NCBI GenBank assembly: GCA_950097015.1
Contig: CATNEN010000001.1
Coordinates: 6,061,001 to 6,125,000 of the forward strand
DNA length: 64,000 bases
Direction of reading: 5' to 3'
Source: Macrostomum hystrix
Lineage: Eukaryota > Platyhelminthes > Macrostomidae
The translations under genes were made by a program, and so were the position numbers. The first letter of the stretch is position 1; the number at the start of each line of letters is the position of its first letter. Positions 34,676 through 44,337 of this stretch are shown here, piece by piece. Under the pieces are notes generated by a model, which saw only the letters and a list, made by a program, of their open reading frames with translations, made no database searches and was not told the origin of the DNA.

Positions 34676-37600
34676 TCAAGGAAGTTTCACTTTGCTCCTC
34701 AGGTTATACTTCTTCCGAGCGCTGTCAGCTTGCGCATCCAGCTCTTCTGCCTGCACGCTCACTTCCTTGGTGAATCGTTGTCTGGGCTGTCGCTGGTGTC
34801 GCTGTGGGTCGCTCGGTCTGAGGTCAGGAAGCATCACATGTGGTGTAGGCGTGGCCATTGGTTTCAGCCTGTCCGTGTGCACTTGAAAAGACTCCTGATT
34901 TGGATCATCGATTTTCCGAATTGTGACTGAGGTTTGGCTATTTCTCTTCATAATCTCATAGGGTCCTGTAAATTTTGCTTGGTGCTTTCCTTGTCTCATA
35001 GGAATCTGCAGCATAACTCTACTGCCTACTTCCAATGTAGTCAATTTGCGATTAGTATTGGCTATTCCGGTATTCTTCTCTTGAGCTATCTGTAGGTGAT
35101 GTCTCGCTATTTCTCTGGCTAGTGTTACAGCTTCTTTCATTCTAGATGCGAATGATGGCTCATCCATGTACTTTACCAAGTTCAACTGAGTAGTGAGTTG
35201 AGTAGGCATCAGAGGTCGTCGGGCGAAGACTAACTCGAATGGAGAGTAGGTTGATGATGCTTGCTTTGCCGTATTGTATGCGAACATCGTTGCTTGCAGG
35301 TACTTATGCCACTGGTCCGGATTCTCGGCTGTGTAGTGGCGTAGCATATTGTGCAGTGTGGAATGTAGCCGTTCTACCTGATTTGCTCGAGGATTATATG
35401 GGGATGTCAGAATATGTTTAATCCCCAATATCTCTAAAGCTTCGGCTAGTAGAGTTGCGGTAAAGTTCTTTCCATTGTCCGTGGACATCTCTATCGGGAT
35501 CCCAAAAGTACAAAACACTGTGAATAGTGTCTCTGCCGTCGTTTCCGCTGTGAGATCTGGGATCGGAATGGCGAATGCGAATTTCGAAAAACAACAAAGG
35601 ATTGTGAGTATGTGTGTTACCGTTTCATTCCTCACTTTAGTAGGCACCATTGGACCCACTATGTCGACTGACAATTTGTCCATTGGTCGCATTGGGATCT
35701 CCGAGAACTGAATCAGTCCCTTATGAGTTTTTCCTGATTTATTCCTGGCGCACTCTATGCAATTGTTGCAGAATCCTCGGATGTCGGATACCATGGTAAT
35801 CCAGAAGTAGTGTCTGCGGATTCTCTCTAAAGTTTTCTCAAATCCCAAATGTGCTGCTAATGGCAATGCGTGTAGTGAGTGGCAAATGGTCTCACGATAT
35901 TGAAACGGTAGAATGATCTGTTGTGTCTGATCTGCCGTTCGGTGTAGTACTCCTCCAATCTCCGCGTAGTCGGCCAGGTGTCTATCGATGTGGCGTCTGT
36001 ACTTCGAGGCCAGTGATTCCACTGCCGCTTCTCCGTTCCACGTTGCTCGGATGTGCTGGCAGAATGGGTCTTCCGCCTGGGCGTCCTTGAGTGCTTGCAG
36101 GTGTGGGATTGGGTGCGATATTGTAACGTAGTTGATTTGGTCCGTTGGTTTCTCATCGTATAATCTTGAGAGTGCGTCAGGTACGGCATGTGTGACTGAT
36201 GCTCCAGGTACATATTCGATCTGTATCTGAAACTGCTGTAGGTATAGTAACCATCTCAAAATTTGGTTGTTCTGCAGTATTCTGCCGGTGAGTAAGCCTC
36301 TGAGTGGAGCGTGGTCTACTCTCAGTAACGTGGGTATGGGAGCAGCGTATAAGAACTGTTCAAAGTTTCTGAATGCATGGTAGACTGCTAAAAGTTCGAG
36401 ATGAGTGATTCCGTACCTCGTTTCTGCATCTCTCAGTTGTCTGCTCGTGAACGCTATCGGTCTCTCCCGTCCCATCTCGTCTTTCTGCGAGAGCATCGCT
36501 CCTATGCCCTTGGTGGAGGCGTCACTCGAGACTATGAATTGTTTGTTGAAATCCGGGTGTGCTAGCCTGAGATCCTCGGCTATCCATTTCTTCATTGCCT
36601 CGAAAGTGTAGTTCGCTTCCTCGGTCCACTTTAAGTTGGTCTTCGTTGCCTGTCCTTTCGAGGTCGGTGCCCCTTTGAGCATATCCGTTAGCGGTTGTAC
36701 TTTCTTAGCATAATGTGGGACATGTTTCCTGAAAAAATTACACAATCCGAGGAATGCTCTTAACTGAGTCACATTGTCGGGCTTGGATACCTTTTGTACT
36801 TTGTCCACTAGAGTGCGGTCTATCTGGATGCCGTTCTGGTCGATCTTGTGTCCCAGGAAGGTAATGCTGGGTTGCGCAAATCGACATTTCTGGAGTTTCA
36901 GCTTTAATCCGTGCTTTTTCAAGGCTTCCAGAGTACTTTTGAGTGTCTTGAGGTGGTGCTCAAAGGTTTCCGTGAATACTAGCAAATCGTCCACATATGT
37001 AGAGACTCTCTCGATGCCTTTGAGGATGATGCTGGCAGCTCTAGACAAGGCCGCCGGGCTCGATTGTAATCCCATCGGTGCCCGTAGGAAGACTAGGGTT
37101 TCTCCATCCGGTGTAGAAATCCCGCAGTACTTCCTGCTGTCCTCATGCAGGGCCACTTGGAAGAATGCCTGGGCCATGTCTAGAGTCGTGAAGTATTTTG
37201 ATCCTTTGAGTTGAGCCAGCAGATCTGGAATCCTGGGCATGCACTGTCTCTCGGGGATCAACAATCGGTTCAGGTCCCTGAAGTCCACACACAGGCGATA
37301 CACTGGTTTAGCCTCCGGTGACTCCGATTTTTTCTTGACGAGGAGAATTGGTGAAATATACGGTGTCGGTGCTTTCATGAGAATCCCTTGCCTCTCCATT
37401 CTGTCTATCACCTTCTTCAGTTCTCCTGTCAGTTGGTGTGGAATAGGATATCTCTTGTTCAGCTTCACCTCCACATTCGGTTTTATGTGGAGTTCGTGTT
37501 TTGCTACTTCTGTAAATCCTATCTCGTCATCTGAGAGACAAAATGCTTCCTTGTTTTCCCAGAGGATTTCTCTTAGTTGTTCTTTCTGTTCCGCTGTTAT

Positions 37601-40600
37601 CTCAGCTCCCTGCAGATTAATCGCCTCTCTGAATTCTGTCTCTGTCATTGTCGGTGCCTGTTCCTGATTTGCGGCTATTTCATATGTCTCTATTTCTGTC
37701 TCATACGAACCTATGGCTGTATCTGGATACAGAGTGATTGGTCTGGCTGATTCGTTGGATATGAGAACTTGTACTTCTCCCTTCTCGTCCGGATGAACTA
37801 TCTCCTGAGTCATTCCTATCGCCTTCTTCTCGATGATACGCGTATCTGGCTCGAAAAGTACAGTGTCAGGCAGTTCCTCCTTTGAGTCGGTTCTGGCTGT
37901 GATTTGAGCTGTTTCCCATGGATTCAGGTTTACCACGCAGACTAATCTGATCTTATTTGTGGCTTCCTGGGCAGTTACTGTCATGATTTCATACGATCTG
38001 CCATTCAACTGTATCTGTTGCTGTTGGTAATTAATAGACATACCCTTCTGCAACTGACTTAAGTAATCAATTCCTAATAGTGCATGGTATCTCCCCGAAC
38101 TCAAATTCGGAATGACATGAAACTTAACGTTGACGATTGTGTCTCCTGCTTCGACTGGTAGAGTGATCATTCCGGATTGCGTGAGCTTTCCTCCGTGTAC
38201 TCCTTGCAGCTCAGTCGTCGGCTTTTCGAAGCTGTCACTGTAGCGGCGTGCCGTTGCTTCATCTATCAGTGATTTCTCTGCTCCACTGTCGATCAGCGCT
38301 CTGCAGGTTCGCACGCCGATCTTCAATCGCGTCACCGTGTATTTCTGGCTATTCGTGATTGCTGCCACTATCGGCGGTGGCCAGGCGCTAATCGTCGGGT
38401 AGATTGATGAAGCTGGAGGAGCTGACGGCATCATCGGCTGACTCTGTTCCGCGCTTGTAGCCGGTGCCGTTGGTGCTGGGCGCCGCGGGCCCGTGTGTCT
38501 GTGGCTGGTGCCTGTGCTGTGTTGTCCCCGCAATTCGTGTCGTTCTTGTGTTGCCTTTATCCGTCTTTGGATTGCTCGGATGCCTGGTCGCTCGTATTTT
38601 TTCCGGAGGAGCCTGTGACAAACTATTATAGTTTTGAGTATGATGTACACATATACACAGATTGCGGCAAATCCAACTGTTATGTTGAAAATATTGAGTT
38701 TTATACCTATCCATGGCGTCCAAGATGCGAAGTCATAAGTTTTAAGAGCTATGTTTGCCTCCAATGGTGGGAGGTCGATCGTTTCTGGATTCTTCTGCTT
38801 TGGTAGTTTGAATACTGTTCTCAGAAATTCTCTCTGATCCCTCATCTGCGTGTACAGATCGTGTACCGTAATCGGGCTTCGGATGTCTTCTATTTTGATA
38901 TCTGTTTCTGGTATAAAAAGAATTCGTTTGATCTTCGGTAATTTCATAGGCTCTATTCCCCAATCTTCGCTCTTCAATTTCCTTATCTGTATAGGTTCGA
39001 AGTTGGTGAAATTTAAATCGGCCTTGTACACTCTGTCCTCTTTGGGTAGAAGGTACCCAGTTTGATTCGAACATTCCTGAAAGGTGGGGTATTCTGTCTC
39101 AATTTCCATAGTTCTTACATTCAAGAATCCTGTACGGTTGGTCTCCGCTACTTTGTACTTCAACGGAGGCTTGGAGAAACATCGGCTTTGATTCCAGTGT
39201 GGTTGATGGAATTCAAAGTCAGTCACTGGGATGCATTTGAAGATTTCGACATGCTGAGCTATCGTTCTGGCCTTGAGATGCTCGTCTTTGAACAGTGTCC
39301 TCACTGCTAGTGTTGGTTGCATTCGTATGAAATCCTTGATGTATCTGAAAATGTTCTGTTGGATTCGGCATTGCTGAAGGATCACATGACGGGTCAGATC
39401 TCCAATTCGATTTTCCATCGTAAGTTCAATGCTCTGTAATTTCGCTGCTAAAGTTTCTTGTGATACTAGATCCCTCTTCTCTCTCTTTGCTGTGCTAGAG
39501 TTGTTAAAATTGCCTTGTACTATTAATAGGAATTCTGCTTCGGATCCTTCTGGCCTGACCAGCTTTCCTTGTTCTGACCTGAATAGTTTAGTTGTCGTTC
39601 CTCCGCATTTCAGTTCCATTGAGTGTGGCGGGTGCTTAAAAGTCAAGGCGTAGGTTGCATCCTTGGCCATGAACCATCCCGTGTGGATAGTTCCTTCTAT
39701 ACGCCTGTCTTCCTGGTACGGGCAGTCAATTGCAGCGCTGGGTGTCCAGATATATCTGTACTGGCGTTCTCCAGCGACCTTGAATGTTGTGTCGTAGAAT
39801 CGCAGAGCTTCCCATAGTTTGTTGGGTACTTGTCTCTCTAACGGCGCATCCTTCTCGACCTTTAAAGTGGATTCGTGAGAGCATTTTCCAATTGTGTAAT
39901 TACAATGACCTAGTGGGATGTACAGTGATGACATCTTCTTATTCTCCACGAAGAACGGAATTTTCGTTATCAGCGTGGATGCTGACTTTGTGTATCTGGT
40001 TTGGGTGCTAGCCGTTGGTTCGAATTCCTCTACTGTCCAGATATGAGTAGTAAAGCGTTCCGCTTTGTTCGGAGCTTTCCCGTCTTCCTGAAGGGTGCCA
40101 TCTGGGGTTTGGTATCCTTCCTTCCAGGACTCACACTCTTCCTCTGTGACCGGATGTTTCTGCACCGTAACAGTCATTTTTGGTCTTACCACTTTGGCTA
40201 TAATCGTTGTTAGTGCCACACTGGTGAAAACATACGTTTCTCGATAGCAGATCTTGAGTGTTGATCGGTGAGTGACCTGATTTGGTTTGAAGATTGTCAG
40301 GTTGATCGGCTGTCGGTGCTGCTGTATGCTGCTAGGCATCTTGCACTCGATATCCGGTGGCAGCTTGAAGATCTGTGGCCTGGTGGGCTCCGGGCAGTAC
40401 ATCGGTGTGTCCACCCATTGTTGGTGTCCTTGGCTTATCGTTTCCGCCGTGGTACAGAGCCATGCGAAGAGTAGAATTTTCAGCAGAAGTGCGCATGTCG
40501 GTCCTACCGGTGCCTTCCAGTGATTGCTAGTCTGTCTAGCCCTCTGCTCTCGCTTTCGTCCTTCGAGCTGTGGAGCGGTTTGAACTAGGGCCACTGTCGC

Positions 40601-42001
40601 CGTCTTGTTCTTCCTGTTCTGTCGCCTTGCCTGTATGACGTCGCTTTTCGCCCTTGTCAGTGTTGTCGCTTCCGACGTGCTGACTGCCAAGATGTGTGCA
40701 GCCTGGCTGGGCTGATTCTCCAATTCGGCTGGCTTCGGACTGGGGTCCTGAGTTGTGACCTCTGCGATCCGCTTTGGCTGTCGCCACTGCTGCTGACGCC
40801 GTTCTTGATAACTCCGGCGTGATCGGGTGCATTCCGACGTCCAATGGTTGTTCATGTCGCAGTTCTGGCAGTATCGCTGACCTCTGCAATCCTTTGCGAA
40901 GTGACCTTTCTTTCCACATTTGTAGCAATTGATATTACCTCTATCTTGCCTTCCCTGCGGTTTTACTTGGCCCCCGGTATTCTTACCGGTGTCCATGTTC
41001 CTTTGGTAGCACCTGTTGGCAGTGTGGCCTATCTTGTTACAGATCTGGCATGTCGGTCTCGGATTGTCGTCTGGGTACTTAGTTCTTGCTTCTTTCTGTG
41101 GCTGTGGGCCTCGGTCCTGGTTGCGCTGATCCGCTTTCTTGATTGTAGTCTCCATCTGAGCTACGATGGCTGTCAGCTTGTGTATGTCGTTGGACTCCTG
41201 TTCGAGCTCTCGCAGTGCTTGCCATTGAAGCGCCTCACGCACCATCTCCGGGACCGTCTGGTAACGTCCTCTGGCTAGATATAGTCGTAATGCCGGTGTA
41301 GCATTCTGTTGCACGTGTAGCATGATGTGGTCCTGGATGATGCGCTTGTTGCGGTTGATTCTAGCGCCTCTGTCATGGTCGTTCTCGCCTTCCGGAGCTG
41401 GTTCTTGGAACACTGAGTTCTCAACCAGTTGTGTGATGTCGGCTATAAACTTGTTGACGTCCTCTCCTGGGTGCATCTTCCTCATGGAGAGTTGTAGTAC
41501 CGCCGTAGGTCGGTCTATCGCTCTGGTGTCATACAGCTGTCGGAGTTGTGTTCGTACCTGTCCATAGTCTTCTCGGACGGCTTGTGGGAGTCCCGCGTAT
41601 TGATTACGTGCGTTAGGGCGCAGCATGAGTGGTAGCAGGCGGCATTTTTCTCCATCTGTTAGGCCATATGTCGCTGTCTGCAGTTCAAATTCGGTTAGCC
41701 ATTTGATGAATGGCTGTCCCATTTCGTAGTCTCCTGCCGATAGCTTGAGAGCTTGGACAATGGCTGGTAGGTCCCTGCCGTGTGCCATGGCTAGACGTTG
41801 CTGTAATTCGCGGACTTGGTTCTGGAGATCATCCATTGCGTTGTCCTCGTTGTCCGAGTCTGATGAATGCTCGTGGTTGTCGTCGTCGTGCTCTAACTGG
41901 TTTCCTGGCTGCTGTTGCAGTTGTTGCTGTTCAGGTTCTCCCGGTTCTGGAGTTCTGTTAGTGCCTGTTTGAATTTCTTGGTCAAGAGTTCCGTTATTCA
42001 T
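34676..42001 (-). CDS. Gag-Env-Pol polyprotein of the LTR element
   Basis: One uninterrupted 2441-codon frame; the start chosen is the first ATG (42001) after an in-frame stop. Residues from that ATG, approximate. Gag: capsid-like region 85-290, then three CCHC knuckles (C-x2-C-x4-H-x4-C) at 318-391. Env-like: hydrophobic signal-type segment at 501-521, a Cys- and sequon-rich ectodomain, a Lys-Arg-Glu-Lys-Arg furin-type site at about 839-843, a heptad-like stretch after it, and a transmembrane segment at about 1097-1128 followed by a basic tail. Pol: aspartic protease Asp-Ser-Gly at 1238-1240, RT Tyr-Val-Asp-Asp at 1669-1672, RNase H with Ser-Asp-Ala-Ser at 1826-1829, and integrase with an HHCC finger followed by catalytic D, D and E at about 2113, 2175 and 2210 (D-D-35-E spacing), ending in a Gly-Pro-Tyr segment. 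There is no stop or frameshift between domains. How Env is released to the secretory pathway is unclear; splicing is one option. Calling it Env is inference from topology. The post-furin Cys pattern faintly recalls mononegaviral glycoproteins. Confidence 0.9.
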   Translation of the reverse strand: MNNGTLDQEIQTGTNRTPEPGEPEQQQLQQQPGNQLEHDDDNHEHSSDSDNEDNAMDDLQNQVRELQQRLAMAHGRDLPAIVQALKLSAGDYEMGQPFIKWLTEFELQTATYGLTDGEKCRLLPLMLRPNARNQYAGLPQAVREDYGQVRTQLRQLYDTRAIDRPTAVLQLSMRKMHPGEDVNKFIADITQLVENSVFQEPAPEGENDHDRGARINRNKRIIQDHIMLHVQQNATPALRLYLARGRYQTVPEMVREALQWQALRELEQESNDIHKLTAIVAQMETTIKKADQRNQDRGPQPQKEARTKYPDDNPRPTCQICNKIGHTANRCYQRNMDTGKNTGGQVKPQGRQDRGNINCYKCGKKGHFAKDCRGQRYCQNCDMNNHWTSECTRSRRSYQERRQQQWRQPKRIAEVTTQDPSPKPAELENQPSQAAHILAVSTSEATTLTRAKSDVIQARRQNRKNKTATVALVQTAPQLEGRKREQRARQTSNHWKAPVGPTCALLLKILLFAWLCTTAETISQGHQQWVDTPMYCPEPTRPQIFKLPPDIECKMPSSIQQHRQPINLTIFKPNQVTHRSTLKICYRETYVFTSVALTTIIAKVVRPKMTVTVQKHPVTEEECESWKEGYQTPDGTLQEDGKAPNKAERFTTHIWTVEEFEPTASTQTRYTKSASTLITKIPFFVENKKMSSLYIPLGHCNYTIGKCSHESTLKVEKDAPLERQVPNKLWEALRFYDTTFKVAGERQYRYIWTPSAAIDCPYQEDRRIEGTIHTGWFMAKDATYALTFKHPPHSMELKCGGTTTKLFRSEQGKLVRPEGSEAEFLLIVQGNFNNSSTAKREKRDLVSQETLAAKLQSIELTMENRIGDLTRHVILQQCRIQQNIFRYIKDFIRMQPTLAVRTLFKDEHLKARTIAQHVEIFKCIPVTDFEFHQPHWNQSRCFSKPPLKYKVAETNRTGFLNVRTMEIETEYPTFQECSNQTGYLLPKEDRVYKADLNFTNFEPIQIRKLKSEDWGIEPMKLPKIKRILFIPETDIKIEDIRSPITVHDLYTQMRDQREFLRTVFKLPKQKNPETIDLPPLEANIALKTYDFASWTPWIGIKLNIFNITVGFAAICVYVYIILKTIIVCHRLLRKKYERPGIRAIQRRIKATQERHELRGQHSTGTSHRHTGPRRPAPTAPATSAEQSQPMMPSAPPASSIYPTISAWPPPIVAAITNSQKYTVTRLKIGVRTCRALIDSGAEKSLIDEATARRYSDSFEKPTTELQGVHGGKLTQSGMITLPVEAGDTIVNVKFHVIPNLSSGRYHALLGIDYLSQLQKGMSINYQQQQIQLNGRSYEIMTVTAQEATNKIRLVCVVNLNPWETAQITARTDSKEELPDTVLFEPDTRIIEKKAIGMTQEIVHPDEKGEVQVLISNESARPITLYPDTAIGSYETEIETYEIAANQEQAPTMTETEFREAINLQGAEITAEQKEQLREILWENKEAFCLSDDEIGFTEVAKHELHIKPNVEVKLNKRYPIPHQLTGELKKVIDRMERQGILMKAPTPYISPILLVKKKSESPEAKPVYRLCVDFRDLNRLLIPERQCMPRIPDLLAQLKGSKYFTTLDMAQAFFQVALHEDSRKYCGISTPDGETLVFLRAPMGLQSSPAALSRAASIILKGIERVSTYVDDLLVFTETFEHHLKTLKSTLEALKKHGLKLKLQKCRFAQPSITFLGHKIDQNGIQIDRTLVDKVQKVSKPDNVTQLRAFLGLCNFFRKHVPHYAKKVQPLTDMLKGAPTSKGQATKTNLKWTEEANYTFEAMKKWIAEDLRLAHPDFNKQFIVSSDASTKGIGAMLSQKDEMGRERPIAFTSRQLRDAETRYGITHLELLAVYHAFRNFEQFLYAAPIPTLLRVDHAPLRGLLTGRILQNNQILRWLLYLQQFQIQIEYVPGASVTHAVPDALSRLYDEKPTDQINYVTISHPIPHLQALKDAQAEDPFCQHIRATWNGEAAVESLASKYRRHIDRHLADYAEIGGVLHRTADQTQQIILPFQYRETICHSLHALPLAAHLGFEKTLERIRRHYFWITMVSDIRGFCNNCIECARNKSGKTHKGLIQFSEIPMRPMDKLSVDIVGPMVPTKVRNETVTHILTILCCFSKFAFAIPIPDLTAETTAETLFTVFCTFGIPIEMSTDNGKNFTATLLAEALEILGIKHILTSPYNPRANQVERLHSTLHNMLRHYTAENPDQWHKYLQATMFAYNTAKQASSTYSPFELVFARRPLMPTQLTTQLNLVKYMDEPSFASRMKEAVTLAREIARHHLQIAQEKNTGIANTNRKLTTLEVGSRVMLQIPMRQGKHQAKFTGPYEIMKRNSQTSVTIRKIDDPNQESFQVHTDRLKPMATPTPHVMLPDLRPSDPQRHQRQPRQRFTKEVSVQAEELDAQADSARKKYNLRSKVKLP

Positions 42002-43198
42002 ATGCTGGTATTCAGGTCTATTGGTTCTTTGCGGAGTTGGCCGCAAATGATATGAATGTAAGTGATGCGTATTTAATCAGCTTGACTTCAGCAAAGTATC
42101 CTGTCAGTGTGTGCTCTGATCTATCTAAGATCTCACAAAATTTTAAGTGAAATTCAAATATGAGAAAAGGGGTAGAGGTATCGGATACGTTTCCGGCCAG
42201 GTGGTGCTGTCAATATGTAAAAATTTTTGTTGCCTTAGACAAATAAATAAGTGCATTTTTGTCGCGCTTATCGTGAGTGTGCGCTCGGCTAAATAATATG
42301 GTTGCAGCATTTTATACTCATGCACTTTTAATGATTAAGCATTTTAATTTTCCGCTTTCGGCCTTATCGGCTAGTTGGGCTACGCATTTCACTTTATTCA
42401 GAAATGCCTCGAGGTTGTCTCGTGGACTGGCTACCTAGGTTGGGGACACAAATACTTACCCTAACACGCTGTGTAGCAGATCTTCAGCGCTATGGGCGGG
42501 CTGCCGCGTTTGCTGGAGAGTTGAGTCAGATAGACGCAATGTATAGTGCCTAAGTGAGTTCTTCCCCCCTCTGTGTCCGCTCAGTCCCTCGTGCCAAGAG
42601 TATAACTCTCCTCAGAAGGTCTGCTATCCTACTGAGCCTATTGAAGCGCGCTATAACAATAAAAAGCCCTTTCCGGTGTACTTTTAATGCTGCAAATCAC
42701 TTGACAGGTCCTTTACCTGTGTTGAGTCGGCCGGCTCCTACAAAGGCTTCTTTTAAAGCCTAAGTTTTGATATGTGGTAATGCTGGTCAGCGCTGCCTGA
42801 ATTCTTTAACTGAGTACACCATATATAATAAATCGACTATAGTCCTATGTTTTAAACAACTTCCTGGTAGCCCCTCGCTATTGATGCGGCTTTGGTGAGT
42901 TGCTTCACCAATTGCTAAATATTTCTCTTCTAAGGAAAATCATACCGTAGCTTTGTACATAACTATTCTACTTTTTTTGTTTGTTTTTAGAATTTTATCA
43001 CATTTTTTTGAACTTTTTCAATAAGAAACGCACATGTCCTTTTACGACACGATGTAATTTACTTAGTAGAGAAACATTTGTGTGACAGCACTCATCCTGG
43101 CCTTCCGCGTTCCTTCCTCCACCGTCGGAAATTACTCAGCCATTACTGGTCGATGTCGTCAGGTTGAAAAGTGTAGACTGCTTGCTAGATGACTCGTA
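42002..43198 (-). other. 5' leader of the LTR element
   Basis: About 1.2 kb between the primer-binding site and the Gag ATG with no convincing ORF. It presumably holds packaging signals and possibly a splice donor for env or the 3' ORF, but I cannot point to one with confidence. Confidence 0.5.
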
Positions 43199-43211
43199 GG
43201 TCAGGGAACCA
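43199..43211 (-). other. Primer-binding site, tRNA-Glu type
   Basis: On the - strand it reads TGGTTCCCTGACC, starting two bases after the 5' LTR. It is complementary to the 3' end GGTCAGGGAACCA found in animal tRNA-Glu (including CCA). The tRNA identity rests on remembered tRNA-Glu 3' sequences. Confidence 0.8.
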
Positions 43212-43213
43212 CG

Positions 43214-44089
43214 TATAGCGCTTCAAGTTTTGTCGTCTCTCTCGTGTCAATGTAGTCTAGCGGTCTGTTGCAGTCTCTTGTCTTGAAGGCTATACTTCCT
43301 AACGACTATCGTTCTCAGTATTAAGGCTGATCGATCTCTCGGATTCCTCTCTCTGAAGTCAATGAAGATAGAACTCAAACACAGTAAGTTTCTATTGAAT
43401 TGCTAGCGTAATAGAACGTAGAGATGACTCTCTAACAAAAATCAGCGGCGGACCTTTTTCCCGCGCTCCGCTTCGATTTATATATTGTTTGAAAATCACT
43501 CACTTGGGAGGGTGATACAACTTTATCAATCAGAGCGCTTGGTGATAATGGGTCGAGTGGGGTCGCAGCCCCGATTCCAAATCAGCACAAAACATTAGAA
43601 TACTTGGTTGGCAGGCACGCCAACCCCTGTCCTATGGAGGGCGGGTCAAAGGCCTAAAAGTGTTAGTTGAGTTAGAAGATTGCCCGTTTCTATGGAATCC
43701 CCTTTATCTAGTGTTTGTTTGTCACTGTCCCTCCGTCGCTCCAGGTCTTCTTGGGCGGTCCCGGCCTCTTCCAGGTCTCATCTCCAGATAGGGCTCAGGC
43801 AGGCTCCGATGTTGTAGGCATGGCCGGGCCAGGTCGCGTCAGGCCGTGCCAGGTCGGGTGAGTCCGGTCGGGTCCATGTCACGTTGGACCTACGTCGGGC
43901 AGGATCGGGTCAGATTAGGCCGGGCCGTGTCATATCGGACCATACCAGGTTGAGTTGGACCGGGCCGTGTTGCGCTGAAATGCAAGTGAAAACTCGGGGC
44001 GAGTATTTATCTAATCTATCTATTCTTAGTTGCTTGACCTCTAGGCGAAAGTTTTCTCTCGAGTTCTTTTCAGATTTCTAAGTCTTATA
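43214..44089 (-). repeat. 5' LTR of the retroelement
   Basis: 876 bp, apparently identical to 32187-33062. The coding strand places this copy upstream of gag, so it should act as promoter. Confidence 0.93.
43486..43495 (-). promoter_or_regulatory. Putative TATA box in the 5' LTR
   Basis: On the - strand it reads ATATATAAAT and lies upstream of a GC-rich stretch, inside the LTR in the correct orientation for gag transcription. The same sequence is in the 3' LTR at 32459-32468. Confidence 0.5.
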
Positions 44090-44337
44090 AAAAGGAGATA
44101 AAATGTGATCCTCGAAGAGAACCATAGCCATATGCAACTAAACTCAAATTAGAGTTTTGAACTTCATGGGAACCAGACGACACAGCAGCAACACAGTTGC
44201 ACTGTTTCTACGGTTGAACCGTAATACGGACCTTGCGTTTGTAAGTAATTTTTGCTAAAAATTAAAGGCCAATCTAATATTTTTTCACTCACTCTAAAAA
44301 CATTACTGATAAATCTAAGAATCCGCAATAAAAAATT

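Larger units (their letters stand above)
32182..44094 (-). mobile_element. Complete Ty3/Gypsy-type LTR element with Gag-Env-Pol order
   Basis: LTRs at 32187-33062 and 43214-44089 are both 876 bp and look identical by eye. The element is flanked by the 5-bp direct repeat AAAAG (32182-32186 and 44090-44094). Coding is on the - strand, so the right LTR is the 5' LTR. A primer-binding site at 43199-43211 and a polypurine tract at 33066-33075 complete the structure. Equal LTRs and an intact 2441-codon frame suggest recent insertion. The LTR ends are TATA...TATA rather than the usual TG...CA. The integrase has a C-terminal GPY/F-type segment, and there is no chromodomain. Env lies between Gag and protease, and a further ORF follows pol. 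Confidence 0.92.

Noticed and set aside
34692..41972. Many + strand frames of 60-146 codons
   Set aside because: Antisense shadows of the retroelement polyprotein.
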